DNA of 64,000 nt from Helianthus annuus (lineage: Eukaryota; Streptophyta; Magnoliopsida; Asterales; Asteraceae), in the NCBI RefSeq assembly GCF_002127325.2, contig NC_035444.2, forward strand, positions 81,395,870 through 81,459,869. The letters are read 5' to 3'. Shown one piece after another: positions 12,950-24,100 of this stretch. Both the position numbers and the translations under genes were made by a program. The notes beneath the pieces were generated by a model, which ran no database searches, was not told the origin of the DNA, and was given only the letters and a program-made list of their open reading frames with translations. Numbering within the stretch: the first letter of the stretch is position 1; the number at the start of each line of letters is the position of its first letter.

Positions 12950-12984
12950 TTGATCATCATGTGACTTTGAGGGGGACAATATTG
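12950..12984 (+). repeat. 35-bp inverted repeat, left arm
   Basis: This is an exact reverse complement of 16847-16881; it begins TTGATCATCATGTGACTTTG. It forms the very end of the nested element against gypsy II. Confidence 0.9.
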
Positions 12985-14620
12985 ATTGTCCTCAAGCAAC
13001 CATCACAAACAATACTCACCTTATTAACAAATCACCATTGAATCACTTACCGAATTAACAATTTAAGGTCCCAAGTCATACCCGTCCCATAGACTGACAC
13101 AATCGAGATTGACAATCTGACAAATATATAAACTTTAAGACTTGCCTAACTAAAACTAACATGCTTATGATATTACACACATGCCTCACGCCCCTCACAA
13201 TGATCACTCCTCTCGGCATAATCAAGACTAGCGTGTAATGTGCTAGTATATATTTCGCTCAAAACCAAATATGCTACCTTGTAATCATAAGCTTGTATTG
13301 TAATCATACCTCCACTGTATCAAATAACGTAACACATATCAAAAGGACTTTTGGGTTTTGGGTTAAAGGTAAAGGTAGGGATATATTTTTGGCTTTTTAT
13401 ATTTATATGGCGAACACAAAAGAACATACCAAACCATGACAACTTATTCACAATAATACTAATACTTTGGGTGATTTTCGACCCATTTATTTAACACGAA
13501 CATAACACTGATTTTTTTTCTTTTTCTTTCTTTTCTATTTTTTAACAAATATCTAACACACAATTGTCATTCATGGTTGGTAATCAAACGGGTCAAACAC
13601 GGTGTAACAAACGAAGGGTATAAGGCTCAACATGGTTAACTAAGGTGGATGAAATCAACAATCAACAAATAACACAATGGAAGGGATCCTAATGCCTTTA
13701 TCATTTATGTGCATACGCTAAATCACAGTCTCGACACGTATCAAACCACACAAGTTCTAACACAAAGCAACATATGGCCTACACTCAACAAATGAACATT
13801 TATAGCAATTTAACTATCAATCTAGTAGGCTCAAATATCTCACCGAACAAAAGGAATATGGGTTACCGACATATAGCATGTGTAATTCCTAAAGCATGTT
13901 ACCTCTAGTTAGGCATCTCTTCTCGACTATTTTCTAAAACTTGTCAAAAATACTCTCATGAAACTTAAAGAGACAACCATGACTAGGGATCTAAGTTAGT
14001 TTAATATCAGTAAGAAACCCTTTAGCGATTGAAAATGTTGGTTTTCATGAAGTTCAAGCATACTTGAGAAACAAAAATTTTCAACTTTTTTTTTCCTTCA
14101 AGCATTTAAGATCATCAATTATACCAACCCTTTTCTCGAGTTACCGCATCCCCACACTTGGGATACATTGTCCCCAATGTATGGTGCACTTTATAATCTA
14201 AACTCGAGAAATACCACCTACAAACCATGAACGGCTAATAGCTAGACGACTCAACATAAAGAAACCACTCCCAACACAAGAATTTCACACCACCAAATAC
14301 ACAAAACAAATAAAACAAAGGATAGAAAGACACATGCACCTGATCAGAAAACAAGTGAGTGTCTGTGACGGTGTAACTACTGCGATCTAACCGGAACATA
14401 CGCCCCTCATAGATTCTTTGAAATCTCACCGGGGATGTTGCCAAACATCCCCACACTTGATTCATTGCATCCGTGAAGATAGAATCGTAGGAACCTGTCA
14501 AAACACAAACACACCAAAACAAAACAAAAGAACAAATACAATACAATACTCTACATCCTCGGGCTGCCTCCCGAGAGCGCTAAGTTTAAAGGTCTTCAGC
14601 CAGACCATACCTGATATACG
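12985..14620. other. non-coding internal region of nested element
   Basis: AT-rich sequence with 'CCCCACACTTG' words (for example near 14148 and 14448) typical of the pol-to-LTR spacer in Athila/Tat-like elements. ORFs here are short and resemble nothing I recognise. Confidence 0.5.
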
Positions 14621-15676
14621 CTACGGTGGTCTCAATGCACACTTACCCACTGTATTTCCGATGAATGCTCGGAATTTTACATGCCATCTCCATATGTTTG
14701 TCAATATAATTGGCATGTTTAGAAAGCACATGCGGGTTTCCCTAATCCACTTCACAAGATATACACCGATGTCTTGTAGTTTCACCCTTTTCATCTTCTT
14801 CCTCGAACCCTCTTCCCCACACTTGTTAATTGAAATGATTGATATGGGAAGAGGTTCGGTACACACATTCATCTCATCAGACTGCTCTGCCTCATCATCC
14901 TCACACACCATCTGATCCACCAGTGACTCTTCATCAGATAAAGGATTCATTGGTGTGGTATTATCCTCCACAACCTCCTCCTCCATGTGAGAATAATCTT
15001 TAATGTCATCAGGTAATGGTGAGAGACGCTCTTCTATTTCTATCTTCATTTTTAACTTCTGACACTTGGAAACTAGGCAGCTGATTCGATCTTCATCGGA
15101 AAGGTTGGGTGCTGATAAATACTGCTCGAGTTTGGACAAACTCGCTTCCAACGTAGCAAGCTTTTTCTCCTCCTCGGTCTGATAAGTATAGACACCCTCG
15201 GGCTCAGGATATTCCTCGGGATGATACTGTCGGTATCCCTGATACGGTGTTGAGATGTATGCATCCATCATTTTTTTATTCCAATACTCTGGATTTTCCA
15301 AATACACCGCGCACACATCCTCATCATAAGAAGTATGATAACGACCGCAACAGAAACATCGTCCATCCGGCCTTGGCTCATAATAAGTATCCTCGTCCCG
15401 ATCCCATCCATCAGAGTAATAACCATCCTCCACCGTTGTATCATAATCATAAAAATATGGTGGAGGGGAAGGATTATCATAGCAAGGCATCGGTGGTTTT
15501 GCCAATTTCGCTCTTTCCCGTCTAAATCGGGCCTCGTGGCAACCGATACACGGGTGAAGTGGTTCCCTACACAAAATGCATCTAGAAGAGCCGCATAATA
15601 TTGTAAGATCTTTCATCCTGCACAAACACAAGCACACAAGCACCGCGCATAAATCTGAACAAAACAAAACTGACAC
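14621..15676 (-). CDS. orphan acidic Cys-rich ORF of nested element
   Basis: The open frame is 351 aa; the second Met, at 15616, opens a more plausible protein (MKDLTILCG). It has three Cys clusters (CGSSRCILC, PCIGC, CFCCGRYH), a Tyr/Asp-rich region, a coiled-coil-like Glu/Lys/Leu stretch (EEEKKLATLEASLSKLEQYL) and a strongly acidic middle, followed by a basic KKMKRVK patch. It starts about 60-120 bp after the primer site, where gag would be expected. I do not recognise the family. It may be a divergent structural protein or an ORF kept by chance; absence of stops over 1 kb in a decayed region argues for some recent function. Confidence 0.5.
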   Translation of the reverse strand: MSVLFCSDLCAVLVCLCLCRMKDLTILCGSSRCILCREPLHPCIGCHEARFRRERAKLAKPPMPCYDNPSPPPYFYDYDTTVEDGYYSDGWDRDEDTYYEPRPDGRCFCCGRYHTSYDEDVCAVYLENPEYWNKKMMDAYISTPYQGYRQYHPEEYPEPEGVYTYQTEEEKKLATLEASLSKLEQYLSAPNLSDEDRISCLVSKCQKLKMKIEIEERLSPLPDDIKDYSHMEEEVVEDNTTPMNPLSDEESLVDQMVCEDDEAEQSDEMNVCTEPLPISIISINKCGEEGSRKKMKRVKLQDIGVYLVKWIRETRMCFLNMPIILTNIWRWHVKFRAFIGNTVGKCALRPP

Positions 15677-15735
15677 TATTTTTGGATTTTTATTTTTTTT
15701 TACTAAAACTTAACACTAAACACTTTGCGCACGCC

Positions 15736-15753
15736 TCCCCGGCAACGGCGCCA
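15736..15753 (-). promoter_or_regulatory. primer-binding site, tRNA-Asp
   Basis: The minus strand reads TGGCGCCGTTGCCGGGGA, complementary to the 3' end of plant tRNA-Asp(GUC). It lies three bases from the LTR end. This primer is typical of Athila-type elements. Confidence 0.88.
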
Positions 15754-15756
15754 TTT

Positions 15757-17395
15757 TGATGTCTGTCGTTAAGGACATGCAAAAACCAACTAAACTATGT
15801 AGATAGGATAAGTCGGATATCGAACCAGAGGAGGATTGTGGAAAGTGTATAATGCTCAGTTTTTATTAACTACTATTAAAAAAAATAAAACTCAATTGTT
15901 GGATTTGATTGATTGATTAACTAGCAAATTACAAAAATAAAAAGTTGGAAACAATGGGAGAGAACAATGGTTCCTCCGGACTTTGGAATTGCAGTTAACT
16001 TCAATTATATGTTTAATCGAACACTTACATAGACATAAGTGGACTAACCTAATCAACTAATTGTGATAACCAAAGACTAAGTACTCCGGTCAATACATAA
16101 CGGGAGGTTATCTAGTGGTTACCAATCACAATTACCAACCCTAATCCCATAGCAAATATATCCCAATTACTAGAACTCTCGGGAACTGAATGATCAAAGA
16201 ATAAGGTTAAGCAAATGCAATCGATTACAAGTAATTAACTAAATCATAAGTGAAAAGCATCAAATGCTTAGATCACTGAGTCAAACGATTGTCACCAAAC
16301 ACATAAAATCTGTTAACTTACAAAACCCTTCATCCAGAGGAAACCATACAAAGACTAGCCGCTCATTAGGGTGGGATGATCTTCACAGCCGATCTCTATC
16401 TTCGTGCCCCTGTTTTTGTGTCTCCGTCCGGAGATGATAGATGATATCGAATGATGTAGGGGAATTGATTTTTTTTTTACCCAAAGATCTGGCCCAGCCG
16501 CCTACTATCTCAAAAAGTCGGCCCACATGAATTGATGTTAGAGCCCATGATGATGTCGGCCCATGTGAGAATGATGATTATTATTAAAAATCAAAATCCC
16601 TATCACCTTCTAAGATATGCCGCCAAAACAAAACCCTCATGTCTCTTGTCTTGCATGTGCCGTCTCCCAAAAAGAACCAATTATATGCGTGTAGATATTT
16701 ATGATCATATGGCAGCCCATCAAGTCCAAACTGCCAACCTATGCGTGTGTATGTATGTCTTCAAAATCGTGGGCCCCTTTCACAAGTCCAAGACTAATCC
16801 TCTTTTGATTATGAGTTATGTCATAATAATCATGAGCCACAAATCCCAATATTGTCCCCCTCAAAGTCACATGATGATCAATTAATTGCTGGAAATTAAT
16901 TATCCCCCATGTGTTGTTGATGATGTGATATTATTATAATTGTCCAATCAAGAAAATCCCTTCCAATCTCTAAACAAAAACGTGCGCTGCGCTGTCTTTT
17001 TCTTTATATCTCCACCGTAGCATTGCAATGTTGCTGAAATTTGTATGACTGACGGCTTCAACCGTAGGCTACGGTTATACATCCCAACTCCTTGTTAAGC
17101 TTCATTTAACCTTTAAATCTATGACGCACAGGCCCTGGACTTCGTTTTATCACATATTTCACACAGTTAAGTTATCTCTTCGACCCGAACATCTACCGAA
17201 TGACTTCTTTCGCAGTGTTTATCATCCCCTATAGTTCCGCTTCATCACTAAGCTCCCCAACTTCGTTGTATTATGTGTTTTACCTGTGAAATTACAAACA
17301 CACGTAGTTAACATATTCAAGGCATATTATCACTTAAACGACAATAAATCACACAAAATACGCACGTTAACACTTGGGTTTCACACCTTTTATCA
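15757..17395 (-). repeat. 5' LTR of nested Athila/Tat-like element
   Basis: The plus strand runs from TGATGTCTGTCG to ACCTTTTATCA, giving TG...CA termini. It lies between the primer site and the interrupted gypsy II frame. No second copy is present in the window. Confidence 0.7.
16847..16881 (-). repeat. 35-bp inverted repeat, right arm (inside LTR)
   Basis: Exact reverse complement of 12950-12984. Read on the minus strand it contains the G-run TTTGAGGGGGACAA. Confidence 0.9.
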
Positions 17396-17741
17396 GATAG
17401 TTAGCTTCTAGTACAGCTTCCTTTTGAGCGGCTAACAACCTTTCATTCAAGCTGTTCTTCAATTCAATGTGAGTTAACGATGTTAGAGGTGCAGCAATTC
17501 TTGAAAAGTTTTCAATAAAACGCCTATAATATCCTGCCAGGCCCAAAAAGCTGCGAATCTCTGTAGGAGTTTTGGGCGCTTGCCAGTTCATAATGGCTTC
17601 AATCTTAGCGGGATCCACCTGGATACCACGCTCGCTAACCATATGTCCAAGAAATTGGACTTCATGAAGCCAAAACTCACATTTTGAAAACTTGGCGTAG
17701 AGCTTCTCTTGCTGAAGAAGTTTAAGGATACATCGAAGGGG
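17396..17741 (-). pseudogene. gypsy II RT fragment fused to pre-integrase linker
   Basis: Minus-strand reading gives the end of RT ([20 protein letters not shown], then the region around the Met at 17642, [24 protein letters not shown]). This is joined directly to a linker normally found after RNase H ([20 protein letters not shown]). About 200 residues of RNase H are therefore deleted. On the upstream side, RT joins unrelated sequence at 17741, removing protease and the RT palm. Confidence 0.8.
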
Positions 17742-17875
17742 CTAAAATGAAAACACAAGTCCTCGCAGGGACTAGGTACATAAATAAATGTCCACACAGG
17801 GACTTAATTGAAAATTAAAAATTACAAAACAAATAAATAAGGAATTTCAATAATCCCTTCTGTTCTTCCCCTTGA
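17742..17875 (-). other. junction between gag and RT remnants
   Basis: Short stretch lacking coding similarity. It marks the internal deletion that removed protease and the first part of RT. Confidence 0.4.
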
Positions 17876-19105
17876 TTAAATCAGCCAAACCCTTAAGTAG
17901 ACCCCGACGACTTCTACGCTCCACCTAAACATCACGTTCCGCCTGGTTGAACCTCTGAAGGATCTCCTACTGCTGCGGTGGTTGGATCTGTGGTGGCTGC
18001 GGATGCTGCTGCTGTAGAGGTTGAGGAGGTGGTGGGTATTGATAACCATATACTGGGTATCCAGTGGGATACGTAGCCTGAAAGGGCCCTTCAGAATGAA
18101 GAGCATTGTAGTTCGCCGCCTCGAGATACGGGTCAACACTAGGGGCGTTGTAGTAGTTGTAGCCAGAAAAAGCCGGCTGCTCAAAAGGGTTATACGCCGC
18201 TGCACCGGCGTATGAAGGAATTGGGTTATCAAAACCCACGTGTGGTGGTGGTGGTGCAACTGGCGGAGATTCGACCTCTGAAACTGGCTTTGAAGGCCCA
18301 CCCATCTGTGGGTCTTCATACAGCGGCGGGTAGTGGCTGTTGCTGCTGTGTTGGAGGGGGGGGCTGAAGTGGAATCCCCCTCGCACGGACATCCGTGCAC
18401 CTGATCTCCTTCGCCTCGGTGGTTTTGAAGGCGGTTGCTGTACTGGCGGCGGCGGTGGTGGTGGCGTGACCGCTTCAAAGTGTAGGTCCTCTGAGGGGAC
18501 CTGTTGGTGTGGTGATGAGTGGTGGGAAGGTGTATACTCCCAGTGATAATTGCTCCACCATTGAGCAAATGGATCAGGACCTCTATAGATGATCCGTCTG
18601 AAATCTCTATTGGATGCGTGGGCGTCCTAGTTAGTGGCTTGGCAGGCTCTGGATCTGGATCCTCATCCATATCCATATCCTGGTCTCCAGGAAAGTGGTC
18701 TTCTGGTCCCAATGGGTTATGGCTCATTGGTTCTTCATTCACGTTCGCCGGGTTGAACCGGCTCTGAATGTACGGGGTCGGGTCCTGAAAAGCCCGATGT
18801 GAACTCGACCGGTGCAATGGAAGGTAGGAGTGGTGAGAATCATTGGGCTCGTTTTCTGATTGTGGCCCAAAGGAGTGGTGATACGAGGGCAAAGAGCTTA
18901 GCGAGACAGAACGCCTTGCGGGTTCCAAATATGTTCTCCAGTCTTCTTGAGGACTAGAGCTCATGGTTGCTGAAGGAGTTCGCCGGTGTGATGGCCCGGC
19001 CTCGTGGTCATGACTGGTGAAAACTGGGGCTTTTCCGCCTCTTCCTCTTCCTCTGATACGTGGCGGTTTTCTTGTTCCTGTCACAACAAACAAAAGAAAC
19101 AACAA
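17876..19105 (-). pseudogene. gypsy II gag-like ORF, frameshifted
   Basis: The frame starting near 19105 reads a basic RGRGRGG motif, then EAGPSHRRTPSA, a Ser/Tyr/Pro-rich segment and an acidic DMDMDEDPDPEP stretch. It then shifts frame: the natural continuation lies in another frame from about 18392 (Pro/Tyr-rich, ending in a Gln/Pro run at about 17967). No CCHC knuckle is left. Similar N-terminal gag regions occur in daisy-family gypsy elements (recollection). The short distance to the primer site (19241-19253) supports a gag role. Confidence 0.6.
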
Positions 19106-19240
19106 AGGAAAACAATAAAGGACAAAATAAAAGATTAGGATTAGTCCTAAGTCCGTTGCCTAGACTCGGAGGTCAAGGAATGTGCAAATGTGTCATTGAG
19201 ATTAAACACAAAAGGCTATTGTTTAATTCACTCAATGTTG

Positions 19241-19253
19241 GCTCTAATACCAA
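19241..19253 (-). promoter_or_regulatory. primer-binding site, tRNA-Met-like (gypsy II)
   Basis: The minus strand reads TTGGTATTAGAGC, one mismatch from the tRNA-iMet complement. It lies two bases from the LTR end at 19256. Confidence 0.85.
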
Positions 19254-19255
19254 CC

Positions 19256-21777
19256 TGTCACACCCCGATATTTCCACGTATTACCGGTGGGCCCGGTGGA
19301 GAGTAACGTGACGTAGTTGATATCATCATAGTCAAATAATCACAGTTCAATGAACAGCGGAAGTCTAAAGTAAAAAATATTACAAACCGATTCAAAAATA
19401 ACATAAAGTATTACACAACGGGATGTAAAAAGATCCACAGGCGGATCTTAAAATAAAGAGAAATATTGTTCAACAGATTTAAGCATCAAAAGCTTGCAAG
19501 ACTCTTTATTTGATACTAGGAGTAGCCAGCCCATTCCGCTTAGTACCTGCACTTAACCTTTTTGGAAAATACGTCAGTTTACACTGGTAAATACAATTAA
19601 CCGACTCATTTTGAAAATATTTAAGAAAATTGATTTAAATGCACAAGGCACAAATAATCTTTTATAACTTGGGACAATTATTTTAAAAATAATCTTGTAT
19701 TCAGATTTATATGTTTGTCGTCCATTCAGGACCCGGTTAGAAGAGCCGGATTAGATTAATTGACACACCACAGGTATATGCCCACAAGAGATGTGAGATA
19801 CCGTTTATACATACGCAACTGTCAGGTGTATGCCTACACCCCGTGCTTAAGCCGTGGCCATTTAAAAATGAGCCGAGGATATCCAAGACATGGTAATTAA
19901 CCCCCCAAAGGCATTGCATCAAACAAAACAGATTAAAACGGGTTATGTAAATATATTAATCACAATCCGTTTTAAATAACTACATACCCGACTAAGCGGT
20001 ATTATTATAATACCGTATCCCAAGCCCGTATGACGGAAAATAAGTTAAAAGTATTTACCTAAGCAAAAATATAATTTTATCCCAGCCGTATAATAATCAG
20101 CAAGTGCAAATAGCTTTTCTGTTACTGGCACTCTCACGCGGGCCGCGTAAGACTCATAGAGAGTCTACGCGGGCCGCGTGGCTCCTCTGTCACCGGAAAA
20201 CAACTTTCAAACACTGCAGTTTGGTTCCTGGTCCATAATAGGTTTATTTAACTTTCATTTATTGCATTTAGGACCCCCATAGTTAACTATTAAGGACCTT
20301 GGGTCTTAAACTAACTCCGTTAAGCTCCCGGTTAGTTGTACGATCACCCGAAAAGTCTTGTTTTCATCGAAACTCCACAAAATTAATATCCAATATTCTT
20401 GAGAGCGAAATATACAATTCTTACAATGTTTTTGGGATCATTAAAAGGTCACTCAGAGGTAACATTTAATATGGTGACACTTTTAACCCCTATGTTTCGT
20501 AAAATCCTTATTTTAAGCACAAACGACTTCCAATGTTCGACAAATTATTCTTTAAAGAATATGAACGTCGTATGAGGTCAATCAGAAGCACAAGAATGGC
20601 ATGTTGACACTTTGGATCCTTTTTCTAACATATTTACGTTGTTTGACAATTTTAGTCCCTCCAGATCAATCCATTACACGTTTAAAGTCCATATAAAAAT
20701 TTACTTATAATATCAGTAGGTAATGAGTTTTTTAGGTGCCAAATATAGTTTTAACCCATACTATGCGTTTTAAAAGTGTAAAAGTCTATATTTGGCGATT
20801 TTTGGGTTATTTAAGGAAATCTAAGTTTTTGATCAGTTTATAAAATTTAAAATATTTTATTTAACATAAGAAATTAGTAGGAAAAGGTTTGGTATCAAAA
20901 TGATATGTAAAACCCATTTTATCGAAGAAAAGGGCAATTTCGTCAATACCGAATTTACATTAAAACTCTATAATTTAATCAGTTTAAAATTCATCAAAAA
21001 TTTCCAAAAATCCCTAAATATTATATTATATCAGTAGGTATGAAGTTTGGTGACAAAAATTGGGTTTGAATATGATTTATGCTAAAAATGCCATTTAATT
21101 AATAAAAAGACTTCAATTTACGATATCGAGCATAACTCCTAATTTAGACCATAAACTGATGTCAAATTTTTAGGACATGCTTATAAATCAGTAAGAAAGG
21201 TTTTTGTCCTCTCACATTTTCAAAAATCTCGTTTTTATATAAAAAAGGCATAATGGTCAACAATTAAGCATTTAACGGAAACATGCAAATGATTTGGATT
21301 AAATAGGAACCATATAGTATAATCTCAGAGGGTTATACTAACATGTAATATGGTCCTAATGGAACCCTAAGGCATATCTAAACTAAGTTAAATCGGGTCA
21401 GAACTGAAAGTCAAAGCAAAAGTCTACTTTTGCGACTTTAGGTTCCGAACCGAGCCTAAACTCAGAATTGTCGGGTTGAACATGCCTAAACCTGTTCTTA
21501 TATTATTTGCCAAGTTATTTTAGTGTTTAAACATGTTCCATAACCTCTGCATTACTAGTTATGATTTTATTTGCAAAAACAGATTCTGTTGACTTTTTAT
21601 TAATAAGTTTGGCCCGACAATTGACCAAGTTTGACCCGACACTTTGGTTCCTTTTTCTAACATATTTACATTGTTGCTCCTCTGTCACCGGAAAACAAAT
21701 TTCAAACATTGCAGTTTTGGTCCCCGGTCCATAATAAGTTTATTTAACTTTCATTTATTGCATTTAGGACCCCCATA
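19256..21777 (-). repeat. 5' LTR of gypsy II, scrambled mosaic
   Basis: Compared with the left LTR (L), the blocks are: 19256-20113 = L 7998-8846; 20115-20691 = L 10920-11498; 20692-21631 = L 9509-10446; 21638-21675 = L 11413-11449; 21676-21777 = L 10986-11087. Order is changed, some L segments are missing and one is used twice. The true LTR terminus is absent. All blocks keep the same orientation. Confidence 0.8.
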
Positions 21778-22582
21778 ATTTTCAATGACTTCTCACATCC
21801 CTTTACAAAAATTGTTTCTCTGATCTCATGTAAAAGTGCTTCATTTTTTGATCACCGGTGTCCATTTAAATATTCAATCAGTCCACTTGAATACTTCTTA
21901 CTTTTGACATCATCAACAACTTCGATCAAGGTATAATATTATTTATTAAAATTTGTATGCACACGAGTTTCATATGCACATCATTAACGACTGTTATCAA
22001 GACTATGATCTTGTATTGAATGTTTTAGATCTTGTATAAATTTCATTTTACAATTTTTTATTTGTCATAATGTTTCCGATTCTAAGTTTTCTTTGATATG
22101 GTGCCACATTTAGTTACTTGAAACCAACGAATAGGCATATTTTGTTGTTTTTAATATTTGATATTAAATAATATGATCAAATGACCAATCTTTTGTTTAA
22201 GGACTTCTAAAAAATGTTATTTCCTTGTTGCTCGGTTCTATAGTCTTTTTGAGGAATCTTTATTTATGGATTTCCTCTAAGTAAATCGATAAATACTAAA
22301 TGCGTTATTTGAATGACATAAATATGTTATACATTTTGGGTTCATATTGTTATCACAGTCTTGATAAATAATGAAGTATCCGATAAAAGACATTGTTTCA
22401 TTGTTTCTTTGGTCTTTAGATAAACATCATATCTTGGAAGATGTCTTTTTACCAATATTTAGATTCTCTTAATTCCAAAATCTTGGTAAGATTATTACAT
22501 TAAAAACATTTTCTGTAGTTTTATTGTGAATGATTAATTCACATATAACACTTGCCAATGCTTAAATACTTGAACTCCACAG
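21778..22582 (+). other. AT-rich flank or 5' region of the B3 pseudogene
   Basis: No coding exon recognised. A possible 5' splice site (CAAG followed by GTATAAT) occurs near 21932, suggesting an untranslated first exon and intron upstream of the B3 exons. Confidence 0.35.
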
Positions 22583-23958
22583 ATAATACCACAAATCTTT
22601 GCGAATAATCATTTACACAATGAAGTTGCTGGTAATATTGTCGTTATAGAGTGTGTAAACGGTATGAGATGGGAGATCCGATTCTCAAAACACAATGGAA
22701 GTTTTGCTCTAAAAGAAGGATGGTCCTCAGTTGTCTCTGACCTTTCATTAACAGTAGGATCTCTATTGGTATTTAAAAAAATTACACCATATACATATCT
22801 GCTGACACCTTTTGAAAAAATTCATCACTATCTAACAAAACTACCAATGATTTCTATATTCACATCAATATCATTTGATAGAAACTTTGGATGTATGGAT
22901 TCATTCTCCCATAGTTTTTCTGATGCTTCTAAGGACGTGTTGGTAAGTTTTGGTATTTTAATCCTATACTTTTAATGTTACTGTACTAATTAGTGATATA
23001 CTTTGAAATTTACTGTATCTTTGTTGATTTCATAATAAAGTTTATATCTTTTTGTTCAGCTAATACCCAAGGACTTAGTTAAAATCAGTATTGGAGTTGG
23101 TAAACTTAAAGAGTCATTTAAGATTTATGTGAATCAGTGGGACTCTTTTGATGTAGTAATTCAGCCGGATCCTCTTCGTAATTGTTACTTTGTAACTGAT
23201 GGATGGGAAAAGATTGTACACTACATGGGTCTGCGTACAGGAGTTGTACTTGTTTTAAGATACGTAGCGGATTACATCTTTCAGCTTACTGTCTTTAATT
23301 TGAATGGATGTGAGATTGTTGCACCCAAAGCTGATGACAGTCCGAAAGTTGATACTTCCTCACCCAAATTAGAAGTTGCTCCAATTGCTGAAGATATGGA
23401 TCATCAATCGGATGTTGAAGAATCCAATGACGTAGATTCTGATAGTGATTACGTTGTATCCGATGAATCATCCGGTGATGGCGACGACGCAGATTTTGAT
23501 GCTGCTATCTCAGATTATGAAGCTGATCCTGATGTATGTCCCATAGAATTTGTATGGTACTACAAGAAACATTTTGTAAGTTTGTTCTGTTAATATCTTA
23601 TGCCTCATTCTTTCATTGTTAAATGTTTGTTACAATTAAATATTTTTTACTTTTCTTAAATACATTATTTATTTGTTATTGATTATTGTTATTTTATATT
23701 TATTTTAAGCGTCTTAATGTGAAAGTGGCGTTATTATAAAGGATTGATAGATCATTGAAGATGATAGTTCAAAATCTGAATGGAGTTGATACTGTAATTA
23801 ACTTTCAACCGGAGAAGCATGGCAAGAGATTTAGATACGTGGCTTGTCAATGGACCAAGATGTTTCTCAAGCCCAATTATATCTACAGAAATATGAAATG
23901 CAAATTTGTTTACTCTATAGACAAAGCCAAGCTGATCTTAAAGAAAGTCTACAAATAG
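22583..23958 (+). pseudogene. B3-domain (REM-like) protein gene, three exons, nonsense codon in the last
   Basis: Exon 22583-22942 encodes a B3 DNA-binding domain (IPQIFANNHL, NGMRWEIRF, FALKEGWSS, GSLLVF). Exon 23060-23575 encodes a second B3 domain (VIQPDPLRN, FVTDGWEKIVHYMGL, VLVLRY) and an acidic tail. Exon 23710-23958 encodes a third B3-like part (FRYVACQWTKMFLK, MKCKFVYSI) ending at TAG. All junctions are GT-AG and phase 0. TAA at 23737-23739 breaks the last exon nine codons in. A start codon is not evident upstream. B3/REM proteins are nuclear plant transcription regulators. It may be a captured copy rather than a locus gene. Confidence 0.75.
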
Positions 23959-24100
23959 TTATGGTTGTTGCTATTATCTCATGTGAGATAAAGTTATCCG
24001 ATGGTAATTATGAAACTTATATATTTTCCAAACTTCAGAATATTTAAATTATAATCATGTATGCTTATCTTTTTAGTTATATTAACTTAAATTTTTGTTG

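Larger units (their letters stand above)
12950..17395 (-). mobile_element. nested LTR element with tRNA-Asp primer site (Athila/Tat-like, non-autonomous)
   Basis: This segment separates two halves of gypsy II coding sequence that rejoin in frame (ANYL on the right, NEKLG on the left). On the minus strand it has a 1639-bp 5' LTR (TGATAAAAGG...GACATCA), a primer site for tRNA-Asp, one acidic ORF, and a long non-coding part rich in CAAGTGTGGGGA-type words that are common in Athila/Tat internal regions. No gag-pol is seen. The 3' LTR is absent; the left end instead carries a 35-bp inverted copy of LTR sequence. No target-site duplication remains. Confidence 0.7.
7998..21777 (-). mobile_element. 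Ty3/gypsy retrotransposon II, deleted and rearranged
   Basis: Two related long terminal regions (7998-11544 and 19256-21777) flank an internal region. On the minus strand that region starts with a tRNA-Met-like primer site and a gag-like ORF, and ends with integrase, chromodomain and polypurine tract. Protease, most RT and most RNase H are missing. A second element (12950-17395) is inserted in the pre-integrase segment. Many nonsense codons are present, so the element is old and inactive. No target-site duplication can be checked, because the right terminus is lost in the scrambled LTR. Confidence 0.85.

Noticed and set aside
12950..16881. The 35-bp inverted repeats as terminal repeats of a DNA transposon
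   Set aside because: The right arm lies inside an LTR, 514 bp short of the junction with gypsy II coding sequence at 17395, so it is not a terminus.
17967..18767. Plus-strand ORFs rich in Gly/Val opposite gag II
   Set aside because: They are the complement of the Pro/Ser-rich gag-like sequence.
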